Source: Defluviicoccus sp.
Lineage (GTDB): Bacteria > Pseudomonadota > Alphaproteobacteria > Rhodospirillales > Defluviicoccaceae
Assembly (NCBI GenBank): GCA_029624735.1
Contig: JARSSM010000015.1
Coordinates: 35,128 to 99,127 of the forward strand
DNA length: 64,000 nt
Direction: 5' to 3'
The stretch's first letter is position 1. Every line of letters starts with the position of its first letter. The position numbers and the translations under genes were made by a program. Under the pieces are notes generated by a model. It saw only the letters and a program-made list of their open reading frames with translations. It was not told the DNA's origin and ran no database searches. Shown piece by piece: positions 40,401-55,515 of this stretch.

Positions 40401-40673
40401 ATGACCAAGAATGATCTGATTTCCTCTATCGCCACCTCAACCGGTCTCGATCGTAAGGATGCCGGTCGCGCCGTTGAGGGCATGCTAGCCGCAATTACCG
40501 ATGCGCTGAAAGGCGGCGGCGAGGTCCGGCTCGCAGGGTTCGGCACCTTTACCGTATCGCAGCGGGCGGCCTCAAAGGGACGGGATCCGCGGACGGGCGA
40601 GGCGATCGATATCGGCGCCTCGAAGCAAGCCAAGTTCCGTCCGAGCAAAGCGCTCAAAGACGCGCTGAACTGA
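40401..40673 (+). CDS. hup: DNA-binding protein HU
   Basis: A 90-residue nucleoid protein of the HU/IHF family. It has TKNDLISSIATSTGLDRKDA, the central RLAGFGTFTV and the DNA-binding arm RDPRTGEAIDIGASKQAKFRPSKALKDALN. Among the family it fits HU (HupB) rather than IHF. Its position right after lon is typical. Confidence 0.95.
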   Translation: MTKNDLISSIATSTGLDRKDAGRAVEGMLAAITDALKGGGEVRLAGFGTFTVSQRAASKGRDPRTGEAIDIGASKQAKFRPSKALKDALN

Positions 40674-40847
40674 CGCGCGAGCGGCCTTGAAAGGCCCGCC
40701 GGCCCGGCATTGACCGCGGCCGGAGCGGGTGCTTTGGCGCGTGCGCCGGCTTGACGTCAGGGACGCGGCTTGTCACTCTGCTGTTGCGTGCCGTGCCTCG
40801 GACGTGCCGCACACCTGCGGGGGTGCGGGCGTTCAAGGTGGAGCCGC

Positions 40848-40920
40848 GGGCGGTTAGCTCAGCCGGGAGAGCGCCACGTTTACACCGTGGATGTCGGCGG
40901 TTCGAACCCGTCACCGCCCA
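40848..40920 (+). tRNA. tRNA-Val(UAC)
   Basis: Acceptor GGGCGGT/ACCGCCC, D-arm AGCTCAGCCGGGAGAGC, and anticodon stem CCACG/CGTGG around TTTACAC (anticodon TAC). The T-arm is GGCGGTTCGAACCCGTC. The CCA end is not encoded (ACGG follows). Confidence 0.93.
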
Positions 40921-41023
40921 CGGGTATTTGCGCCAGGGCCCGGCTGCCAACGCTGCGGGCCGTTCGCTTGACAGCCGGCACCTGCGGGGTTAGACCAGCC
41001 TCCGACCTCGGGCACCACGCTTC

Positions 41024-41100
<77 letters not shown>

Positions 41101-41160
41101 TGCTGTCGTGATGGGCCCGCCCGGCACTCTTTCCCATCGGGACGGCCGAAGAGATCGGAA

Positions 41161-41526
41161 ATGGATACGCTCCTCGCCGAATATCTGCCCATCCTCATCT
41201 TTCTTGGCATCGCGATCGTCATTGCCGGCGGGGCAGTGGTCGCATCCTACATCGTCGGGGGCGAACGACCGGATGCCGACAAGAACGCTGCCTACGAATG
41301 CGGTTTTGATGCATTCGAGGACTCGCGCGGGCAGTTCGACGTGCGGTTTTACCTCGTGGCGATCTTGTTCATCATCTTCGATCTCGAGGTGGCCTTCCTC
41401 TTTCCGTGGGCAGTGTCGCTGGGCACAATCGGCGCCTTTGGCTTCTGGTCGATGATGCTCTTTCTCGGCGTGCTGACGGTTGGTTTCATCTACGAGTGGC
41501 GAAAGGGCGCCCTGGAATGGGAATAG
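41161..41526 (+). CDS. nuoA: NADH-quinone oxidoreductase subunit A
   Basis: Small membrane subunit of complex I, 121 residues and three hydrophobic helices. The conserved segment [36 protein letters not shown] (split here by its Cys loop between helices 1 and 2) is diagnostic. It is the first gene of the 14-gene operon and overlaps nuoB by 10 bases. Confidence 0.96.
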   Translation: MDTLLAEYLPILIFLGIAIVIAGGAVVASYIVGGERPDADKNAAYECGFDAFEDSRGQFDVRFYLVAILFIIFDLEVAFLFPWAVSLGTIGAFGFWSMMLFLGVLTVGFIYEWRKGALEWE

Positions 41527-42074
41527 CGCCGACACAAGCGGAGATGGCTTCCGGCGAGGCAGCGCTGGAAGCGCGCGACGTCGACGCGCTCTGGCGCGGG
41601 GTGACGAGCGCGATCGAGGACCGCGGCTTTGTCCTGACCCAGGTCGACAAGCTGGTGAACTGGGCGCGAACGGGCTCGCTGTGGCCGATGACCTTCGGCC
41701 TGGCCTGCTGCGCGATCGAGATGATGCACTGCTATGTCAGCCGCTATGACCTCGACCGCTTCGGCGTGGTGCCTCGGCCCAGCCCGCGGCAGTCGGATGT
41801 CATCATCGTCGCGGGTACGCTGACCAACAAGATGGCGCCGGCATTCCGCCGCGTGTACGACCAGATGGCCGAGCCGCGCTACGTCATCTCGATGGGCTCA
41901 TGTGCGAACGGCGGCGGCTACTACCACTATTCCTACTCGGTCGTGCGCGGATGCGACCGGGTGGTGCCGGTCGACATCTATGTTCCAGGATGCCCGCCGA
42001 CGGCCGAGGCGCTCCTCTACGGCATCTTGCAGTTGCAGCGGAAAATCAAAAGAACCGGGACGCTCTGGCGCTAA
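41517..42074 (+). CDS. nuoB: NADH-quinone oxidoreductase subunit B
   Basis: Carries the terminal 4Fe-4S cluster N2. The Cys-Cys pair is in [11 protein letters not shown], with further ligands in [16 protein letters not shown] and [12 protein letters not shown]. The open frame goes further upstream, but the ATG at 41517 inside the end of nuoA gives the expected 185 residues. Confidence 0.97.
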   Translation: MGIAPTQAEMASGEAALEARDVDALWRGVTSAIEDRGFVLTQVDKLVNWARTGSLWPMTFGLACCAIEMMHCYVSRYDLDRFGVVPRPSPRQSDVIIVAGTLTNKMAPAFRRVYDQMAEPRYVISMGSCANGGGYYHYSYSVVRGCDRVVPVDIYVPGCPPTAEALLYGILQLQRKIKRTGTLWR

Positions 42075-42111
42075 GCCAAGCAAAAGCACGCGCGGCAGGT
42101 GGCAATTGCAG

Positions 42112-42717
42112 ATGGATGAACAAGCTCTTCGTGAACTCGGCGAGACCTTGCAGGCGATCTTTGCCGAGCATGTCCTTGCGGCTGCCGTCGACCGCGGCGA
42201 GTTGATGGTGACGGTCGCGCCAGCATCACTGATCCGAGTGCTGTCGTTCCTGCGCGATGACGTCAACTTCCAGTTCCGCCAATTGATGGACGTCTGTGGT
42301 GTTGACTATCCGGAGCGCGAGAAGCGCTTCGACGTGGTGTACAATCTCCTCAGCCTGACCCACAACCGCCGCATCCGGGTCAAGGTGATGACCGACGAGC
42401 ACGAGCCGGTGCCAAGCGTGACAGGCGTCTTCAATTCCGCCAACTGGTGGGAGCGGGAGACGTGGGACATGTACGGCATCATGTTTGCCGACCACCCCGA
42501 CCTGCGGCGCATGCTGTGCGACTACGGCTTCGAAGGCCATCCGTTGCGCAAGGATTTCCCGCTTACCGGTTACGTCGAGGTCCGCTACGACAATGAGCGC
42601 AAGCGGGTCGTTTACGAGCCGGTCAAGCTGGAGCAGGAGTTCCGCAATTTCGATTTCTTGAGCCCGTGGGAGGGCATCCAGGCCTCCCTGCCGGGCGACG
42701 AGAAAGCGGGCAGCTGA
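42112..42717 (+). CDS. nuoC: NADH-quinone oxidoreductase subunit C
   Basis: The 30-kDa hydrophilic subunit of the connecting arm (201 residues). Signature: [21 protein letters not shown], then [20 protein letters not shown]. The ATG at 42112 was chosen because the upstream frame overlaps nuoB and has no similarity to NuoC. It is a separate gene from nuoD, not a NuoCD fusion. Confidence 0.95.
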   Translation: MDEQALRELGETLQAIFAEHVLAAAVDRGELMVTVAPASLIRVLSFLRDDVNFQFRQLMDVCGVDYPEREKRFDVVYNLLSLTHNRRIRVKVMTDEHEPVPSVTGVFNSANWWERETWDMYGIMFADHPDLRRMLCDYGFEGHPLRKDFPLTGYVEVRYDNERKRVVYEPVKLEQEFRNFDFLSPWEGIQASLPGDEKAGS

Positions 42718-42729
42718 GGGACACGGTTG

Positions 42730-43908
42730 ATGGCAGAAACGCAAATCAAGAACCTGACCATCAATTTCGGGCCGCAGCATCCGTCGGCGCACGGGGTCTT
42801 GCGCCTCGTGCTCGAAATGGACGGCGAAGTGATCGAGCGTGCCGATCCGCACGTCGGGCTTCTCCACCGCGGCACCGAGAAGCTGATTGAGTACAAGAAC
42901 TACGTGCAGGCGGTACCGTATTTCGACCGCCTCGACTACGTCGCACCGCAGAACCAGGAACACGCGTTCGCGCTCGCGGTCGAGAAGCTGTTGGGGATCA
43001 CGCCGCCGCTGCGCGGCCAGTACATCCGCGTCCTCTACGCCGAGATCGGCCGCGTCCTCAATCATCTCTTCACCGTGTGCGCATACGCCATGGACATCGG
43101 CGCCATGACGCCGATGCTGTGGGGTTTCGAGGAGCGCGAACGGCTGATGGAGTTCTGCGAGCGGGTTTGCGGCGCCCGACTGCACATGAACTACTTCCGC
43201 CCGGGCGGCGTCTCGCAGGACCTGCCCGCCGGCCTGGCCGATGATATCGCCGCATGGGCGGACGAGTTCCCGCGCTGCATCGACGATCTCGAAGCGCTGT
43301 TGACCGAGAACCGGATCTTCAAGCAGCGCTCGGTCGACATCGGTGCGATCAGCGCCGAGGATGCCTTCGACTGGGGCTTCTCCGGGCCATGCCTGCGCGC
43401 GAGCGGTGTGCCGTGGGATCTGCGCAAGGCGCAGCCCTATGATGTCTATGACCGGATGGATTTCGACGTGCCGGTCGGCAAGCACGGCGATTGCTACGAT
43501 CGCTACCTCGTGCGGATGGTCGAGCTCCGGGAAAGCTTGAAGATCATCAAGCAGTGCTTGAACGAGATGCCGGCTGGCCCGGTCAAGGTCGATGACCGCA
43601 AGGTCGCGCCGCCGAAGCGGGGCGAGATGAAGGGCTCGATGGAAGCCCTCATCCATCACTTCAAGCTGTTCACGGAAGGTTACCACGTGCCGGCCGGAGA
43701 AACGTACACCGTCGTCGAGGCGCCCAAGGGTGAGTTCGGGGTCTACCTCGTCTCCGACGGCTCCAACCGTCCGTACCGGTGCAAGATCCGCCCGCCCGGC
43801 TTCGCCCATCTGCAGGCGATGGATTTCCTCACCCGCGGCCACATGCTGGCCGATGTGGTGGCGGTGCTTGGCTCGCTCGATATTGTGTTCGGGGAGATTG
43901 ACCGATGA
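42730..43908 (+). CDS. nuoD: NADH-quinone oxidoreductase subunit D
   Basis: The 49-kDa quinone-site subunit, 392 residues. It begins with [19 protein letters not shown] and has [26 protein letters not shown]. The C-terminus is FGEIDR, as in the family. Its TGA overlaps the nuoE ATG (ATGA). Confidence 0.97.
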   Translation: MAETQIKNLTINFGPQHPSAHGVLRLVLEMDGEVIERADPHVGLLHRGTEKLIEYKNYVQAVPYFDRLDYVAPQNQEHAFALAVEKLLGITPPLRGQYIRVLYAEIGRVLNHLFTVCAYAMDIGAMTPMLWGFEERERLMEFCERVCGARLHMNYFRPGGVSQDLPAGLADDIAAWADEFPRCIDDLEALLTENRIFKQRSVDIGAISAEDAFDWGFSGPCLRASGVPWDLRKAQPYDVYDRMDFDVPVGKHGDCYDRYLVRMVELRESLKIIKQCLNEMPAGPVKVDDRKVAPPKRGEMKGSMEALIHHFKLFTEGYHVPAGETYTVVEAPKGEFGVYLVSDGSNRPYRCKIRPPGFAHLQAMDFLTRGHMLADVVAVLGSLDIVFGEIDR

Positions 43909-44545
43909 GCGCGGCAACGCCGGCGCCGGCAGACGGCACATTCTGCTTCACGCCGGAGAACGAGGGCACCGCGCGAGCGATCATCGCCAAGTACCCGCCG
44001 CGCCGGCAGGCGAGTGCCGTGCTGCCGCTTCTTGACCTGGCGCAGCGCCAGAACGGCGGCTGGCTGTCGCAGGCGGCGCTCGATTATGTTGCGCAGTACC
44101 TGCAGATGCCGCCGATCCGCGTCTACGAGGTCGCCACCTTCTATACGATGTTCAACCTCAAGCCGGTCGGCCGGCATCACATCCAGGTTTGCACCAACCT
44201 GCCGTGCTGGCTGCGCGGTTCGGACGCGATCGTCGCTGCCTGCCGCAAGCACTTGGGCATCGGTCCGGGCGAAACCACGGCCGACGGCGCGTTCACGGTT
44301 TCCGAGGTCGAATGCGCGGGCGCCTGCGTCAACGCGCCGATGGTGCAGATTGGCGATGATTACTATGAGGATCTGACCGCCGACAGCATGGGTAGCATTC
44401 TTGAAACGCTGAAGGCCGGTGGCACGCCGAAACCAGGCTCCCAGAGCGGGCGGCACAGCTGCGAGCCGGCCGGCGGCGTGACGTCGCTGACCTCGACGCC
44501 GGCGGTGCAGCGGTTCTTGGAAAAGAAAGCGGAAGGCAATCGCTG

Positions 44546-44546
<1 letters not shown>
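43905..44546 (+). CDS. nuoE: NADH-quinone oxidoreductase subunit E
   Basis: The 24-kDa subunit with the 2Fe-2S cluster N1a. The four ligands are Cys96 and Cys101 (QVCTNLPCW), and Cys137 and Cys141 (VECAGACVN). The C-terminus (about residues 180-213) extends past the core domain with a Gly/Ser/Thr-rich tail, common in alphaproteobacteria. Overlaps at both ends (ATGA and TGATG) tie it to nuoD and nuoF. Confidence 0.96.
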
Positions 44547-45841
<1,295 letters not shown>

Positions 45842-45854
45842 GAAGGGGCGAAAG

Positions 45855-47924
45855 ATGCCGAAGCTCACCATTGACGGACGCGAAGTGGAGGTCGCCGCAG
45901 GTCTGACTGTGCTGCAGGCCTGCGAGAGCATCGGGATCGAGATCCCGCGCTTCTGCTACCACGAACGGCTGTCGATTGCCGGCAATTGCCGGATGTGCCT
46001 TGTCACGATGGCAGGCTCGCCGAAGCCGGTTGCGTCCTGCGCCATGCCGGCCGCCGACAACATGGTCATCCAGACCAACACGCCGGAAGTGCACAAGATG
46101 CGGCGCTCGGTAATGGAGTTCCTGCTGATCAACCATCCGCTCGACTGCCCGATCTGCGATCAGGGCGGCGAGTGCGATCTGCAGGACCAGGCGATGGCCT
46201 ATGGCTTCGATCGTGGCCGGTTCATCGAGAACAAGCGGGCGGTCAAGGACAAGTATCTGGGTCCCCTGATCAAGACGATCATGACCCGCTGCATCCACTG
46301 CACCCGCTGCATCCGCTTTGCGACCGAGATTGCGGGCGTTCCGGAATTGGGCGCGACCGGGCGCGGTGAGGGGACGGAGATCGGCACCTACATCGAGAAG
46401 GCGCTGACCTCGGAGCTCTCGGGCAACCTGATCGACGTCTGCCCGGTCGGCGCGCTGACCTCGAAGCCCTACGCGTTCTGTGCCCGGCCGTGGGAGCTGC
46501 GCAAGACGGAAACCATCGACGTGATGGATGCCGTCGGCAGCAACATCCGCGTCGACGCCCGCGGCAACGAGGTGCTGCGCGTCCTGCCGCGGCTGCACGA
46601 GGAGATCAACGAGGAGTGGATTTCCGACAAGACTCGCTTCGCCTGTGACGGCCTGCGCCGCCAGCGGCTGGACCAGCCGTATATCCGGGTTGACGGCAAG
46701 CTTAAGCCAGCGACGTGGCCCGAGGCGCTGAGTGCGGTCGCAAGCCGGCTCAAGGGCGTGCCGGGCGCGCGGATCGGCGCCATTGCCGGTGATCTCGCTG
46801 ACTGCGAATCGATGCTGCTGGTCAAGGACTTGATGACGCGGCTGGGCTCGCCGAACCTCGACTGCCGCCAGGACGGCGCAGCACTGCCGGCGGAACCGCG
46901 CGCGGCCTACCTCTTCAACACCACCATCGCCGGCATCGAAACGGCCGATGCGTGCCTCTTGATCGGCACCAACCCGCGCATCGAGGCGCCGCTGATCAAT
47001 GCCCGGATGCGCAAGCGCTTCCGCAACGGTGAATTTGCGGTCGGACTGATCGGCCAAGCCGCAGAGCTGACCTACCCCTTCGAGCACCTCGGTGAGGATC
47101 CACGCCTGATCGAGGAAGTCGCGAGCGGCCGGCATCCGTTCGCGGCGACGTTGAAGGCGGCGCAGCGGCCGATGCTGGTGCTGGGGATGGCGGCGCTTGC
47201 GCGTGCCGACGGCAGCGCCATCCTGGATGCAGCGCGGCGGATTGCCGAGACGACCGGCATGATCCGGCCGGGGGATGGCTGGAACGGTTTCAACGTCTTG
47301 CATACCGCTGCGGCGCGCACAGGCGGTCTCGATCTCGGCTTCGTGCCGGGAGAAGGCGGCCTCGACACCGCCGGCATGCTGGCGGCCGCGGAAGCCGGCG
47401 CGCTTGATGTCGTCTATCTCCTGGGCGCGGACGAACTTGATACCAGCCGGCTCAAGCGGGCCTTCGTGATCTATCAGGGCCATCATGGCGATGCCGGCGC
47501 ACACGCGGCCGACGTGATCCTGCCCGGCGCGGCGTACACCGAGAAGGATGCCACCTACGTCAACACCGAAGGGCGGGTGCAGCAGGCGCAGCTGGCATGC
47601 CATCCGCCCGGTGAGGCGCGCGCGGACTGGAAGATCGTGCGCGTGCTGGCCGACAAGCTGGGACATCCGCTCGGGCTCGACACGCTTGCCGACGTGCGGG
47701 CGCGGCTGGCGGCGGCCAATCCGCTTTTTGCCAGCCTCGACTGCATCGAGCCTGCGGCCTGGGCGTCGTTCGGAACGGCGGGCGGCATCGACGCGGCACC
47801 GTTCGGGGCGGCCGTCGAGAACTTCTATCTCACCAATCCGATCTGCCGGGCATCGGTAACGATGGCCGAGTGCGTCGACGTGCTGGGCGATCGGCAGGGA
47901 CGAAAGACCGGCACGCATGGCTGA
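45855..47924 (+). CDS. nuoG: NADH-quinone oxidoreductase subunit G
   Basis: The 75-kDa subunit, 689 residues. The N-terminal ferredoxin-like region has a 2Fe-2S site ([17 protein letters not shown]), a His-containing 4Fe-4S site ([18 protein letters not shown]) and a third cluster ([14 protein letters not shown]). A molybdopterin-oxidoreductase-like C-terminal domain follows without catalytic role. It overlaps nuoH by eight bases. Confidence 0.96.
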   Translation: MPKLTIDGREVEVAAGLTVLQACESIGIEIPRFCYHERLSIAGNCRMCLVTMAGSPKPVASCAMPAADNMVIQTNTPEVHKMRRSVMEFLLINHPLDCPICDQGGECDLQDQAMAYGFDRGRFIENKRAVKDKYLGPLIKTIMTRCIHCTRCIRFATEIAGVPELGATGRGEGTEIGTYIEKALTSELSGNLIDVCPVGALTSKPYAFCARPWELRKTETIDVMDAVGSNIRVDARGNEVLRVLPRLHEEINEEWISDKTRFACDGLRRQRLDQPYIRVDGKLKPATWPEALSAVASRLKGVPGARIGAIAGDLADCESMLLVKDLMTRLGSPNLDCRQDGAALPAEPRAAYLFNTTIAGIETADACLLIGTNPRIEAPLINARMRKRFRNGEFAVGLIGQAAELTYPFEHLGEDPRLIEEVASGRHPFAATLKAAQRPMLVLGMAALARADGSAILDAARRIAETTGMIRPGDGWNGFNVLHTAAARTGGLDLGFVPGEGGLDTAGMLAAAEAGALDVVYLLGADELDTSRLKRAFVIYQGHHGDAGAHAADVILPGAAYTEKDATYVNTEGRVQQAQLACHPPGEARADWKIVRVLADKLGHPLGLDTLADVRARLAAANPLFASLDCIEPAAWASFGTAGGIDAAPFGAAVENFYLTNPICRASVTMAECVDVLGDRQGRKTGTHG

Positions 47925-48948
47925 GCTGTGGGCGGAATACCTCTGGCCGGCACTCCTGATCGTCCTCAAGGTGGTGGCGATCTGCGTGCCGCTGTTGATC
48001 AGCGTTGCCTATCTCACCTTCGCCGAGCGCAAGGTGATCGGCGCCATCCACCGCCGCAAGGGGCCGAACGTCGTCGGTCCGTTCGGGCTCCTGCAGCCGA
48101 TGGCGGACGGCCTGAAGCTGATGTTGAAGGAGACGATCATCCCGACCGGCGCCAACCGCGCCGTCTTCATCATCGCGCCGATGCTGACGTTCATCCTGGC
48201 GCTGGTCGCCTGGGCGGTGATCCCGTTCGGCGACGGGGTCGTGCTTGCCAATATCAACGTCGGCGTGTTGTACCTGTTCGCCATCTCCTCGCTCGGCGTT
48301 TACGGCATCGTCATGGCCGGCTGGGCCAGCAACTCGAAATACGCCTTTCTCGGCGGGTTGCGGTCCGCAGCGCAGATGGTTTCCTACGAAGTGTCGATGG
48401 GCTTCGTGCTGATCACCGTGCTCCTGTGCGTCGGCTCGCTCAACCTTTCCGATATCGTGCGCGCGCAGTCCGGCCCGCTCGGCATGCTGCAATGGTTTGT
48501 CGTGCCGCTGCTGCCGATGGCGGTCATCTTCCTCGTCTCGGCGCTGGCGGAGACCAACCGGCATCCGTTCGATCTGCCGGAAGCGGAGGCCGAACTGGTC
48601 TCCGGCTACAACGTCGAGTACTCGGCAATGACGTTCGCGCTGTTCTTCCTTGGCGAATACGCGAACATGATCTTGATGTCGGCGATCACCAGCGTGCTTT
48701 TCCTGGGCGGCTGGCTGCCACCGCTGCCGGTTGCGCCGTTTACGTGGGTGCCGGGACCGGTCTGGTTCGCGCTCAAGATCGCCGCCTGCCTGTTCGTGTT
48801 CTTGTGGGTGCGGGCGACGCTGCCGCGCTATCGCTATGATCAACTGATGCGGCTCGGCTGGAAGGTCTTCTTGCCGGTTTCGCTGGCGGCCGTGGTCATC
48901 GTCGCCGGCGTGGTGCTGACCTTCGGCCTCGGGCCGGGAATGAAGTAA
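47917..48948 (+). CDS. nuoH: NADH-quinone oxidoreductase subunit H
   Basis: Membrane subunit that forms the quinone chamber next to NuoB and NuoD; 343 residues with about eight helices. The conserved loops are [17 protein letters not shown] and [20 protein letters not shown]. Confidence 0.97.
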   Translation: MAELWAEYLWPALLIVLKVVAICVPLLISVAYLTFAERKVIGAIHRRKGPNVVGPFGLLQPMADGLKLMLKETIIPTGANRAVFIIAPMLTFILALVAWAVIPFGDGVVLANINVGVLYLFAISSLGVYGIVMAGWASNSKYAFLGGLRSAAQMVSYEVSMGFVLITVLLCVGSLNLSDIVRAQSGPLGMLQWFVVPLLPMAVIFLVSALAETNRHPFDLPEAEAELVSGYNVEYSAMTFALFFLGEYANMILMSAITSVLFLGGWLPPLPVAPFTWVPGPVWFALKIAACLFVFLWVRATLPRYRYDQLMRLGWKVFLPVSLAAVVIVAGVVLTFGLGPGMK

Positions 48949-48967
48949 AGACGAGGGATAGGGCGCT

Positions 48968-49456
48968 ATGAGCTCGATGGATCGCGCGGCACGGACGGTC
49001 TTTCTGACCGAGCTGTTGTCCGGCCTCGCCCTGACATTCCGCTACATGTTCCGGTCGACGGTGACGGTGAACTATCCCTACGAGAAGGGACCGCTCAGTC
49101 CGCGCTTCCGCGGCGAGCACGCACTACGCCGCTACCCGAACGGCGAGGAGCGATGCATCGCGTGCAAGCTGTGCGAGGCGATCTGTCCGGCGCAGGCGAT
49201 CACGATCGAAGCCGAGCCGCGCGCGGATGGCAGCCGGCGGACGACACGCTACGACATCGACATGGTGAAGTGCATCTATTGCGGGCTGTGCCAGGAGGCG
49301 TGCCCGGTGGATGCGATCGTCGAAGGCCCGAACTTCGAGTTTTCGACCGAAACACGCGAGGAACTCCTCTATAACAAGGAACGGCTGTTGGCGAACGGCG
49401 ATCGCTGGGAAACCGAAATCGCCGCCAACCTCGCCGCCGACGCCCCTTACCGTTGA
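48968..49456 (+). CDS. nuoI: NADH-quinone oxidoreductase subunit I
   Basis: The 8Fe ferredoxin subunit with clusters N6a and N6b. Two CxxCxxCxxxCP motifs are present: [17 protein letters not shown] and [17 protein letters not shown]. 162 residues, as in alphaproteobacteria. Confidence 0.97.
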   Translation: MSSMDRAARTVFLTELLSGLALTFRYMFRSTVTVNYPYEKGPLSPRFRGEHALRRYPNGEERCIACKLCEAICPAQAITIEAEPRADGSRRTTRYDIDMVKCIYCGLCQEACPVDAIVEGPNFEFSTETREELLYNKERLLANGDRWETEIAANLAADAPYR

Positions 49457-49554
49457 CGCAAGGCCAACAGTAGGCGAGAACACGAAAACGAACCGCGGGC
49501 GCGGGCGCGCCGTTCGAGCCGGGACCGCCAACGTCGCACAACAACGCATGAACG

Positions 49555-50163
49555 ATGATCATCCAGGGGCTAGCCTTTTATCTGTTCTCGCTCGTCGCCG
49601 TGGTTTCGGCCGTGATGGTGATCTCGGCCCGCAATCCGGTGCACTCGGTCCTGTTCCTGATCCTCACCTTCTTTAACGCCGCCGGCCTGTTCGTGCTTTC
49701 GGGCGCCGAGTTTCTGGCGATGATCCTGGTCATCGTCTATGTCGGCGCCGTTGCGGTGATGTTCCTGTTCGTGGTGATGATGCTCGACATCAATTTTGCC
49801 GAGCTGCGCGAGGGATTCCTGCGCTACCTGCCGATCGGCGGCCTGGTTGGCTTCATCCTGCTGGCTGAACTCCTGATCATCCTCGGTGGTTGGACGCTGG
49901 CGCCAGAGGCGGCGGCGACCGCTGCGGCGCCGGTGCAGGCATCGGTCAGCAACACCCATGCGCTGGGCCAGATCCTGTACACGCGCTACCTCTACCTGTT
50001 CCAGGTGGCGGGCATGATCCTGCTGATTGCCATGGTCGGCGCGATCGTGCTAACGCTTCGGCGGCGGCAGGGCGTTCGCAGGCAGTCGATCTCCGAACAG
50101 GTTGCTCGCGATCCGAAGGCTTGCATCGAGGTCCGCAAGATACCGACAGGAAGAGGTATCTGA
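49555..50163 (+). CDS. nuoJ: NADH-quinone oxidoreductase subunit J
   Basis: Membrane subunit of 202 residues with five hydrophobic helices. The segment [18 protein letters not shown] is characteristic. The nuoI-nuoJ spacing of 98 bp is the longest gap inside the operon and holds no gene. Its TGA overlaps the nuoK ATG. Confidence 0.95.
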   Translation: MIIQGLAFYLFSLVAVVSAVMVISARNPVHSVLFLILTFFNAAGLFVLSGAEFLAMILVIVYVGAVAVMFLFVVMMLDINFAELREGFLRYLPIGGLVGFILLAELLIILGGWTLAPEAAATAAAPVQASVSNTHALGQILYTRYLYLFQVAGMILLIAMVGAIVLTLRRRQGVRRQSISEQVARDPKACIEVRKIPTGRGI

Positions 50164-50474
50164 TGTTCGAAATCGGGCTTAGCCATTACCTTTCTGTGGC
50201 GGCGATTCTTTTTGCGATTGGCATTTTTGGGATTTTCCTCAACCGCAAGAACATCATCGTTATTTTGATGTCGGTCGAGCTGATGTTGTTGGCCGTGAAT
50301 ATCAATTTCGTGTCGTTCGCAACCGCGTTGAACGACCTTGTCGGTCAGGTGTTTGCGATGTTCGTGCTGACGGTGGCTGCGGCAGAGGCGGCGATTGGCT
50401 TGGCCATTCTCGTCATTTATTTCCGCAACCGCGGCACGATTGCGGTCGAAGACATCAACCTGATGAAGGGGTGA
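50163..50474 (+). CDS. nuoK: NADH-quinone oxidoreductase subunit K
   Basis: Three-helix antiporter-like subunit of 103 residues. The helix [17 protein letters not shown] carries the conserved Glu, and [14 protein letters not shown] the second one. The ATG at 50163 overlaps the nuoJ stop (TGATG). Confidence 0.96.
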   Translation: MFEIGLSHYLSVAAILFAIGIFGIFLNRKNIIVILMSVELMLLAVNINFVSFATALNDLVGQVFAMFVLTVAAAEAAIGLAILVIYFRNRGTIAVEDINLMKG

Positions 50475-50483
50475 GTTCGGCCG

Positions 50484-52490
50484 ATGGTTGTTGGCGTCGT
50501 CTTTCTTCCGCTCTTAGGGGCGTTTGTCGTCGGCATGCTCGCCTTGCTCCAGCGGGGCAACGGCGAAGCGGCCGGGCACGGGCATGGGCACGAGGGTGGC
50601 CATGGCCATGGCCACGAGAAGAGCCGCACCGACTCACTCGCGCAGGTCTTGAGCTGCGGCGCGCTCTTGCTCTCGATGCTGCTGGCGATCTTGGTCTTCT
50701 TCGACGTCGTCGGTGGCGGCAACGCCCACACGGTCGAACTGATGACCTGGATCGATTCCGGGCTGTTCGAGGTGTCCTGGGCACTCAAGGTCGACACGTT
50801 GAGCGCGGTGATGATGGTCGTCGTCACCGTCGTCTCGGCAATGGTGCATGTCTATTCGGTCGGCTACATGCACCACGACACCTCGATCCCGCGCTTCATG
50901 GCGTATCTGAACCTGTTCACCTTCTTCATGCTGATGCTGGTGACAGCCGACAACCTGGTGCAGATGTTCTTCGGCTGGGAAGGGGTTGGCTTGGCGTCGT
51001 ACCTCTTGATCGGCTTCTGGTACGACCGGCCATCGGCAAACGCGGCCGCGATTAAGGCGTTTCTCGTCAACCGCGTCGGTGACTTCGGCTTCACGCTGGG
51101 GCTGTTCGGCACCTTCGTGCTGTTCGACTCGGTCCAATTCGACACCATCTTCGCGGCCGCGCCAGCGCATGCGGATGCCCGCATTCACCTGTTCAGCGCC
51201 GATTTCCATGCGCTCACCATCATCTCATTGCTGCTGTTCGTGGGCGCGATGGGCAAATCGGCGCAGTTGGGGCTGCACACGTGGCTCCCCGATGCGATGG
51301 AGGGGCCGACCCCGGTCTCGGCGTTGATCCATGCGGCGACGATGGTGACGGCGGGCGTGTTCATGGTGGCGCGGCTGTCGCCCCTGTTCGAACAATCCGA
51401 CACCGCGCTCACGGTCGTCACCCTGATCGGCGCCAGCACGGCGGTGTTCGCGGCGACGGTGGGCTGCGTCCAGAACGACATCAAGCGGGTGATCGCGTAT
51501 TCGACCTGTTCACAGCTGGGCTACATGTTCTTTGCCTGCGGCGTCTCGGCCTATTCGGCCGGCATCTTCCACCTGACGACGCACGCCTTCTTCAAGGCAC
51601 TGTTGTTCCTCGGCGCCGGCTCCGTCATCCACGCCATGTCCGACGAGCAGGACATGCGCAAGATGGGCGGCATCTGGCGGATGGTGCCGGTGACCTACGT
51701 CTTGATGTGGATCGGCTCCCTGGCGCTGGCCGGCATCTGGCCGTTTGCCGGCTACTTCTCCAAGGACATCGTGCTTGAATCCGCCTACGCGGCCGGCACC
51801 GGCGTCGGCCAGATCGCTTTCTGGGCCGGTCTGGGCGCCGCATTCCTGACCGCGTTCTATTCCTGGCGGCTGCTGCTGATGACCTTCCACGGCAAGCCGC
51901 GCGGCGACGAGGTCGTTATGGCCAGGATCCACGAATCGCCCGTGGTAATGCTGGCGCCGATGGCGGTGCTGGCGGTCGGCGCGGTGGCGGCGGGCTATGT
52001 CGGCTACGAGAGCTTTGTCGGCCACGACTTAGCGCACTTCTGGGGCGCTGCGATCCAGGTCCTGCCGGCGCATCCGACACTCGAGAACGCCCATCACGTG
52101 CCAGGCTGGGTCAAGCTGGCGCCACTGGTGGTCGGTGTTTCCGGCATCGCGCTGGCCTATGTCCTCTACAGCGTGGCACCGCAGATCCCGGCGCTGCTGG
52201 CGGCACGGTTCCGCGGGCTGTACCAATTCCTTCTCAACAAATGGTACTTCGACGAATTGTACGATGCGCTGTTCGTGCGGCCGGCGTTCCGGCTCGGCCG
52301 CAGCCTGTGGAAGGGCGGTGACGGCGCTGTCATCGACGGCGTTGGACCGGACGGCATCGCTGCGGCGACCGTGCGCATCGCCCGTGACGCGGGGCGGCTG
52401 CAGTCCGGCTACATCTTCCACTACGCGTTCGCAATGCTGATCGGCATCGTCGTGCTGGTGTCGTGGTACCTCTTCGTCGCGGGGCGGTAA
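50484..52490 (+). CDS. nuoL: NADH-quinone oxidoreductase subunit L with a His-rich loop
   Basis: Largest antiporter-like proton-pumping subunit (668 residues, about 16 helices). It has the conserved [19 protein letters not shown] and [18 protein letters not shown]. Between the first and second helices residues 31-45 read [15 protein letters not shown], a His/Gly-rich loop that is not part of the ordinary family core. It starts 9 bp after nuoK. Confidence 0.95.
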   Translation: MVVGVVFLPLLGAFVVGMLALLQRGNGEAAGHGHGHEGGHGHGHEKSRTDSLAQVLSCGALLLSMLLAILVFFDVVGGGNAHTVELMTWIDSGLFEVSWALKVDTLSAVMMVVVTVVSAMVHVYSVGYMHHDTSIPRFMAYLNLFTFFMLMLVTADNLVQMFFGWEGVGLASYLLIGFWYDRPSANAAAIKAFLVNRVGDFGFTLGLFGTFVLFDSVQFDTIFAAAPAHADARIHLFSADFHALTIISLLLFVGAMGKSAQLGLHTWLPDAMEGPTPVSALIHAATMVTAGVFMVARLSPLFEQSDTALTVVTLIGASTAVFAATVGCVQNDIKRVIAYSTCSQLGYMFFACGVSAYSAGIFHLTTHAFFKALLFLGAGSVIHAMSDEQDMRKMGGIWRMVPVTYVLMWIGSLALAGIWPFAGYFSKDIVLESAYAAGTGVGQIAFWAGLGAAFLTAFYSWRLLLMTFHGKPRGDEVVMARIHESPVVMLAPMAVLAVGAVAAGYVGYESFVGHDLAHFWGAAIQVLPAHPTLENAHHVPGWVKLAPLVVGVSGIALAYVLYSVAPQIPALLAARFRGLYQFLLNKWYFDELYDALFVRPAFRLGRSLWKGGDGAVIDGVGPDGIAAATVRIARDAGRLQSGYIFHYAFAMLIGIVVLVSWYLFVAGR

Positions 52491-52497
52491 ATCGGTC

Positions 52498-54012
52498 ATG
52501 CGCGATCTGCCCATCCTCACTCTCGTCACCTTCCTGCCGCTGGTCGGCGTCGCCTTCATCCTTTCGGTGCGCGGCGATCCGCTGATGGTGGCGCGCAACG
52601 CCCGCAATGTGGCGCTCCTGGCCTCGGTCACCACCTTCCTGGTGTCGCTGGGGCTGTGGTTCGGATTCGATCCGGCCGGGGCCGACTTCCAGTTCGTAGA
52701 GAAGGCGGCCTGGATGCCCGCGCTCGGCCTCTCCTATCACATGGGGGTCGACGGCATCTCGGTCCTGTTCGTGCTGTTGTCGACGGTCCTAATCCCTGTT
52801 TGTATTCTCGCAAGCTGGGAAAGCATCACGGTTCGCGTGAAGGAATACATGATCGCGTTCCTGGTGATGGAGACGATGCTGGTCGGGACCTTCTGCGCCC
52901 TTGACCTGTTCTTGTTTTACGTCTTCTTCGAAGGCGTGCTGATCCCGATGTTCCTTATCATCGGCGTCTGGGGCGGACCACGGCGCGTCTATTCAGCGTT
53001 CAAGTTTTTCCTGTTCACGCTCGCCGGCTCGGTGCTGATGCTGCTGGCGCTCCTGATGATGTATCTCGAGGCCGGCACGGCGGACATCCCGACCCTGATG
53101 ACGCATGATTTCCGGCCCGAGTTGCAGATCTGGCTGTGGCTGGCGCTGTTTGCCGCGTTTGCGGTCAAACTGCCGATGTGGCCGGTGCACACGTGGCTGC
53201 CCGATGCCCACGTCGAAGCGCCGACGGCAGGCTCCGTCATCCTCGCCGGCGTGCTGCTGAAGTACGGCGGCTACGGGTTCTTGCGCTTTTCGCTGCCGAT
53301 GCTGCCGGACGCGTCGGTGATGTTCACGCCGCTGGTCTACAGCATGAGCGTCATCGCGGTGATCTACACCTCGCTGGTGGCGCTGGCGCAAGACGACATG
53401 AAGAAGCTGATCGCATACTCGTCTGTGGCGCACATGGCGTATGTGACGGTCGGCGCCTTCAGCATGAATGTGCACGGGATCGAGGGCTCGCTCCTGCAGA
53501 TGCTGAGCCACGGCATCGTGTCGGCCGCCCTGTTCCTGATCGTCGGTGTTGTCTACGACCGCATCCACTCGCGCGACATCGCGACCTACGGCGGCCTCGT
53601 CCACAGGATGCCGCTTTACGCCGCGGTGTTCATGCTGTTCATGCTGGCTTCGGTCGGGCTGCCGGGGACGAGCGGCTTCATCGGCGAGTTCCTGGTGCTG
53701 GTCGGCGCCTTCCAGGCCAACAGCTGGGTCGCGCTGTTGACGGCGATCGGCATGATCCTCGGCGCCGCCTACATGCTCTACCTCTACCGCCGCGTCATTT
53801 TCGGCATGCTTACCAAGGATGCCCTGAAGAAGATCACCGACCTCACTCCGCGCGAGATTGCCGTGTTTGCGCCGCTGGTCGTTCTCGTGGTCTGGATGGG
53901 CGTCTATCCCGACTCCTTCCTCTCCATCATGCATGCCTCGGTCGAGCAACTGGTCGACCGGCTGGCAACGGCGCAGGCCGACGTGGCCGCATTCCCGCTT
54001 GCGCTGCGTTAG
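52498..54012 (+). CDS. nuoM: NADH-quinone oxidoreductase subunit M
   Basis: Antiporter-like proton-pumping subunit, 504 residues and about 14 helices. The signature stretches are [37 protein letters not shown] and [13 protein letters not shown]. The gap to nuoL is 7 bp. Confidence 0.96.
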   Translation: MRDLPILTLVTFLPLVGVAFILSVRGDPLMVARNARNVALLASVTTFLVSLGLWFGFDPAGADFQFVEKAAWMPALGLSYHMGVDGISVLFVLLSTVLIPVCILASWESITVRVKEYMIAFLVMETMLVGTFCALDLFLFYVFFEGVLIPMFLIIGVWGGPRRVYSAFKFFLFTLAGSVLMLLALLMMYLEAGTADIPTLMTHDFRPELQIWLWLALFAAFAVKLPMWPVHTWLPDAHVEAPTAGSVILAGVLLKYGGYGFLRFSLPMLPDASVMFTPLVYSMSVIAVIYTSLVALAQDDMKKLIAYSSVAHMAYVTVGAFSMNVHGIEGSLLQMLSHGIVSAALFLIVGVVYDRIHSRDIATYGGLVHRMPLYAAVFMLFMLASVGLPGTSGFIGEFLVLVGAFQANSWVALLTAIGMILGAAYMLYLYRRVIFGMLTKDALKKITDLTPREIAVFAPLVVLVVWMGVYPDSFLSIMHASVEQLVDRLATAQADVAAFPLALR

Positions 54013-54026
54013 GGAGCGCACGACCG

Positions 54027-55505
<1,479 letters not shown>

Positions 55506-55515
55506 GGCAGCGGTC

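Noticed and set aside
42226..43941. 571-codon frame antisense to nuoC-nuoD
   Set aside because: Shadow of conserved coding sequence, no recognisable domain.
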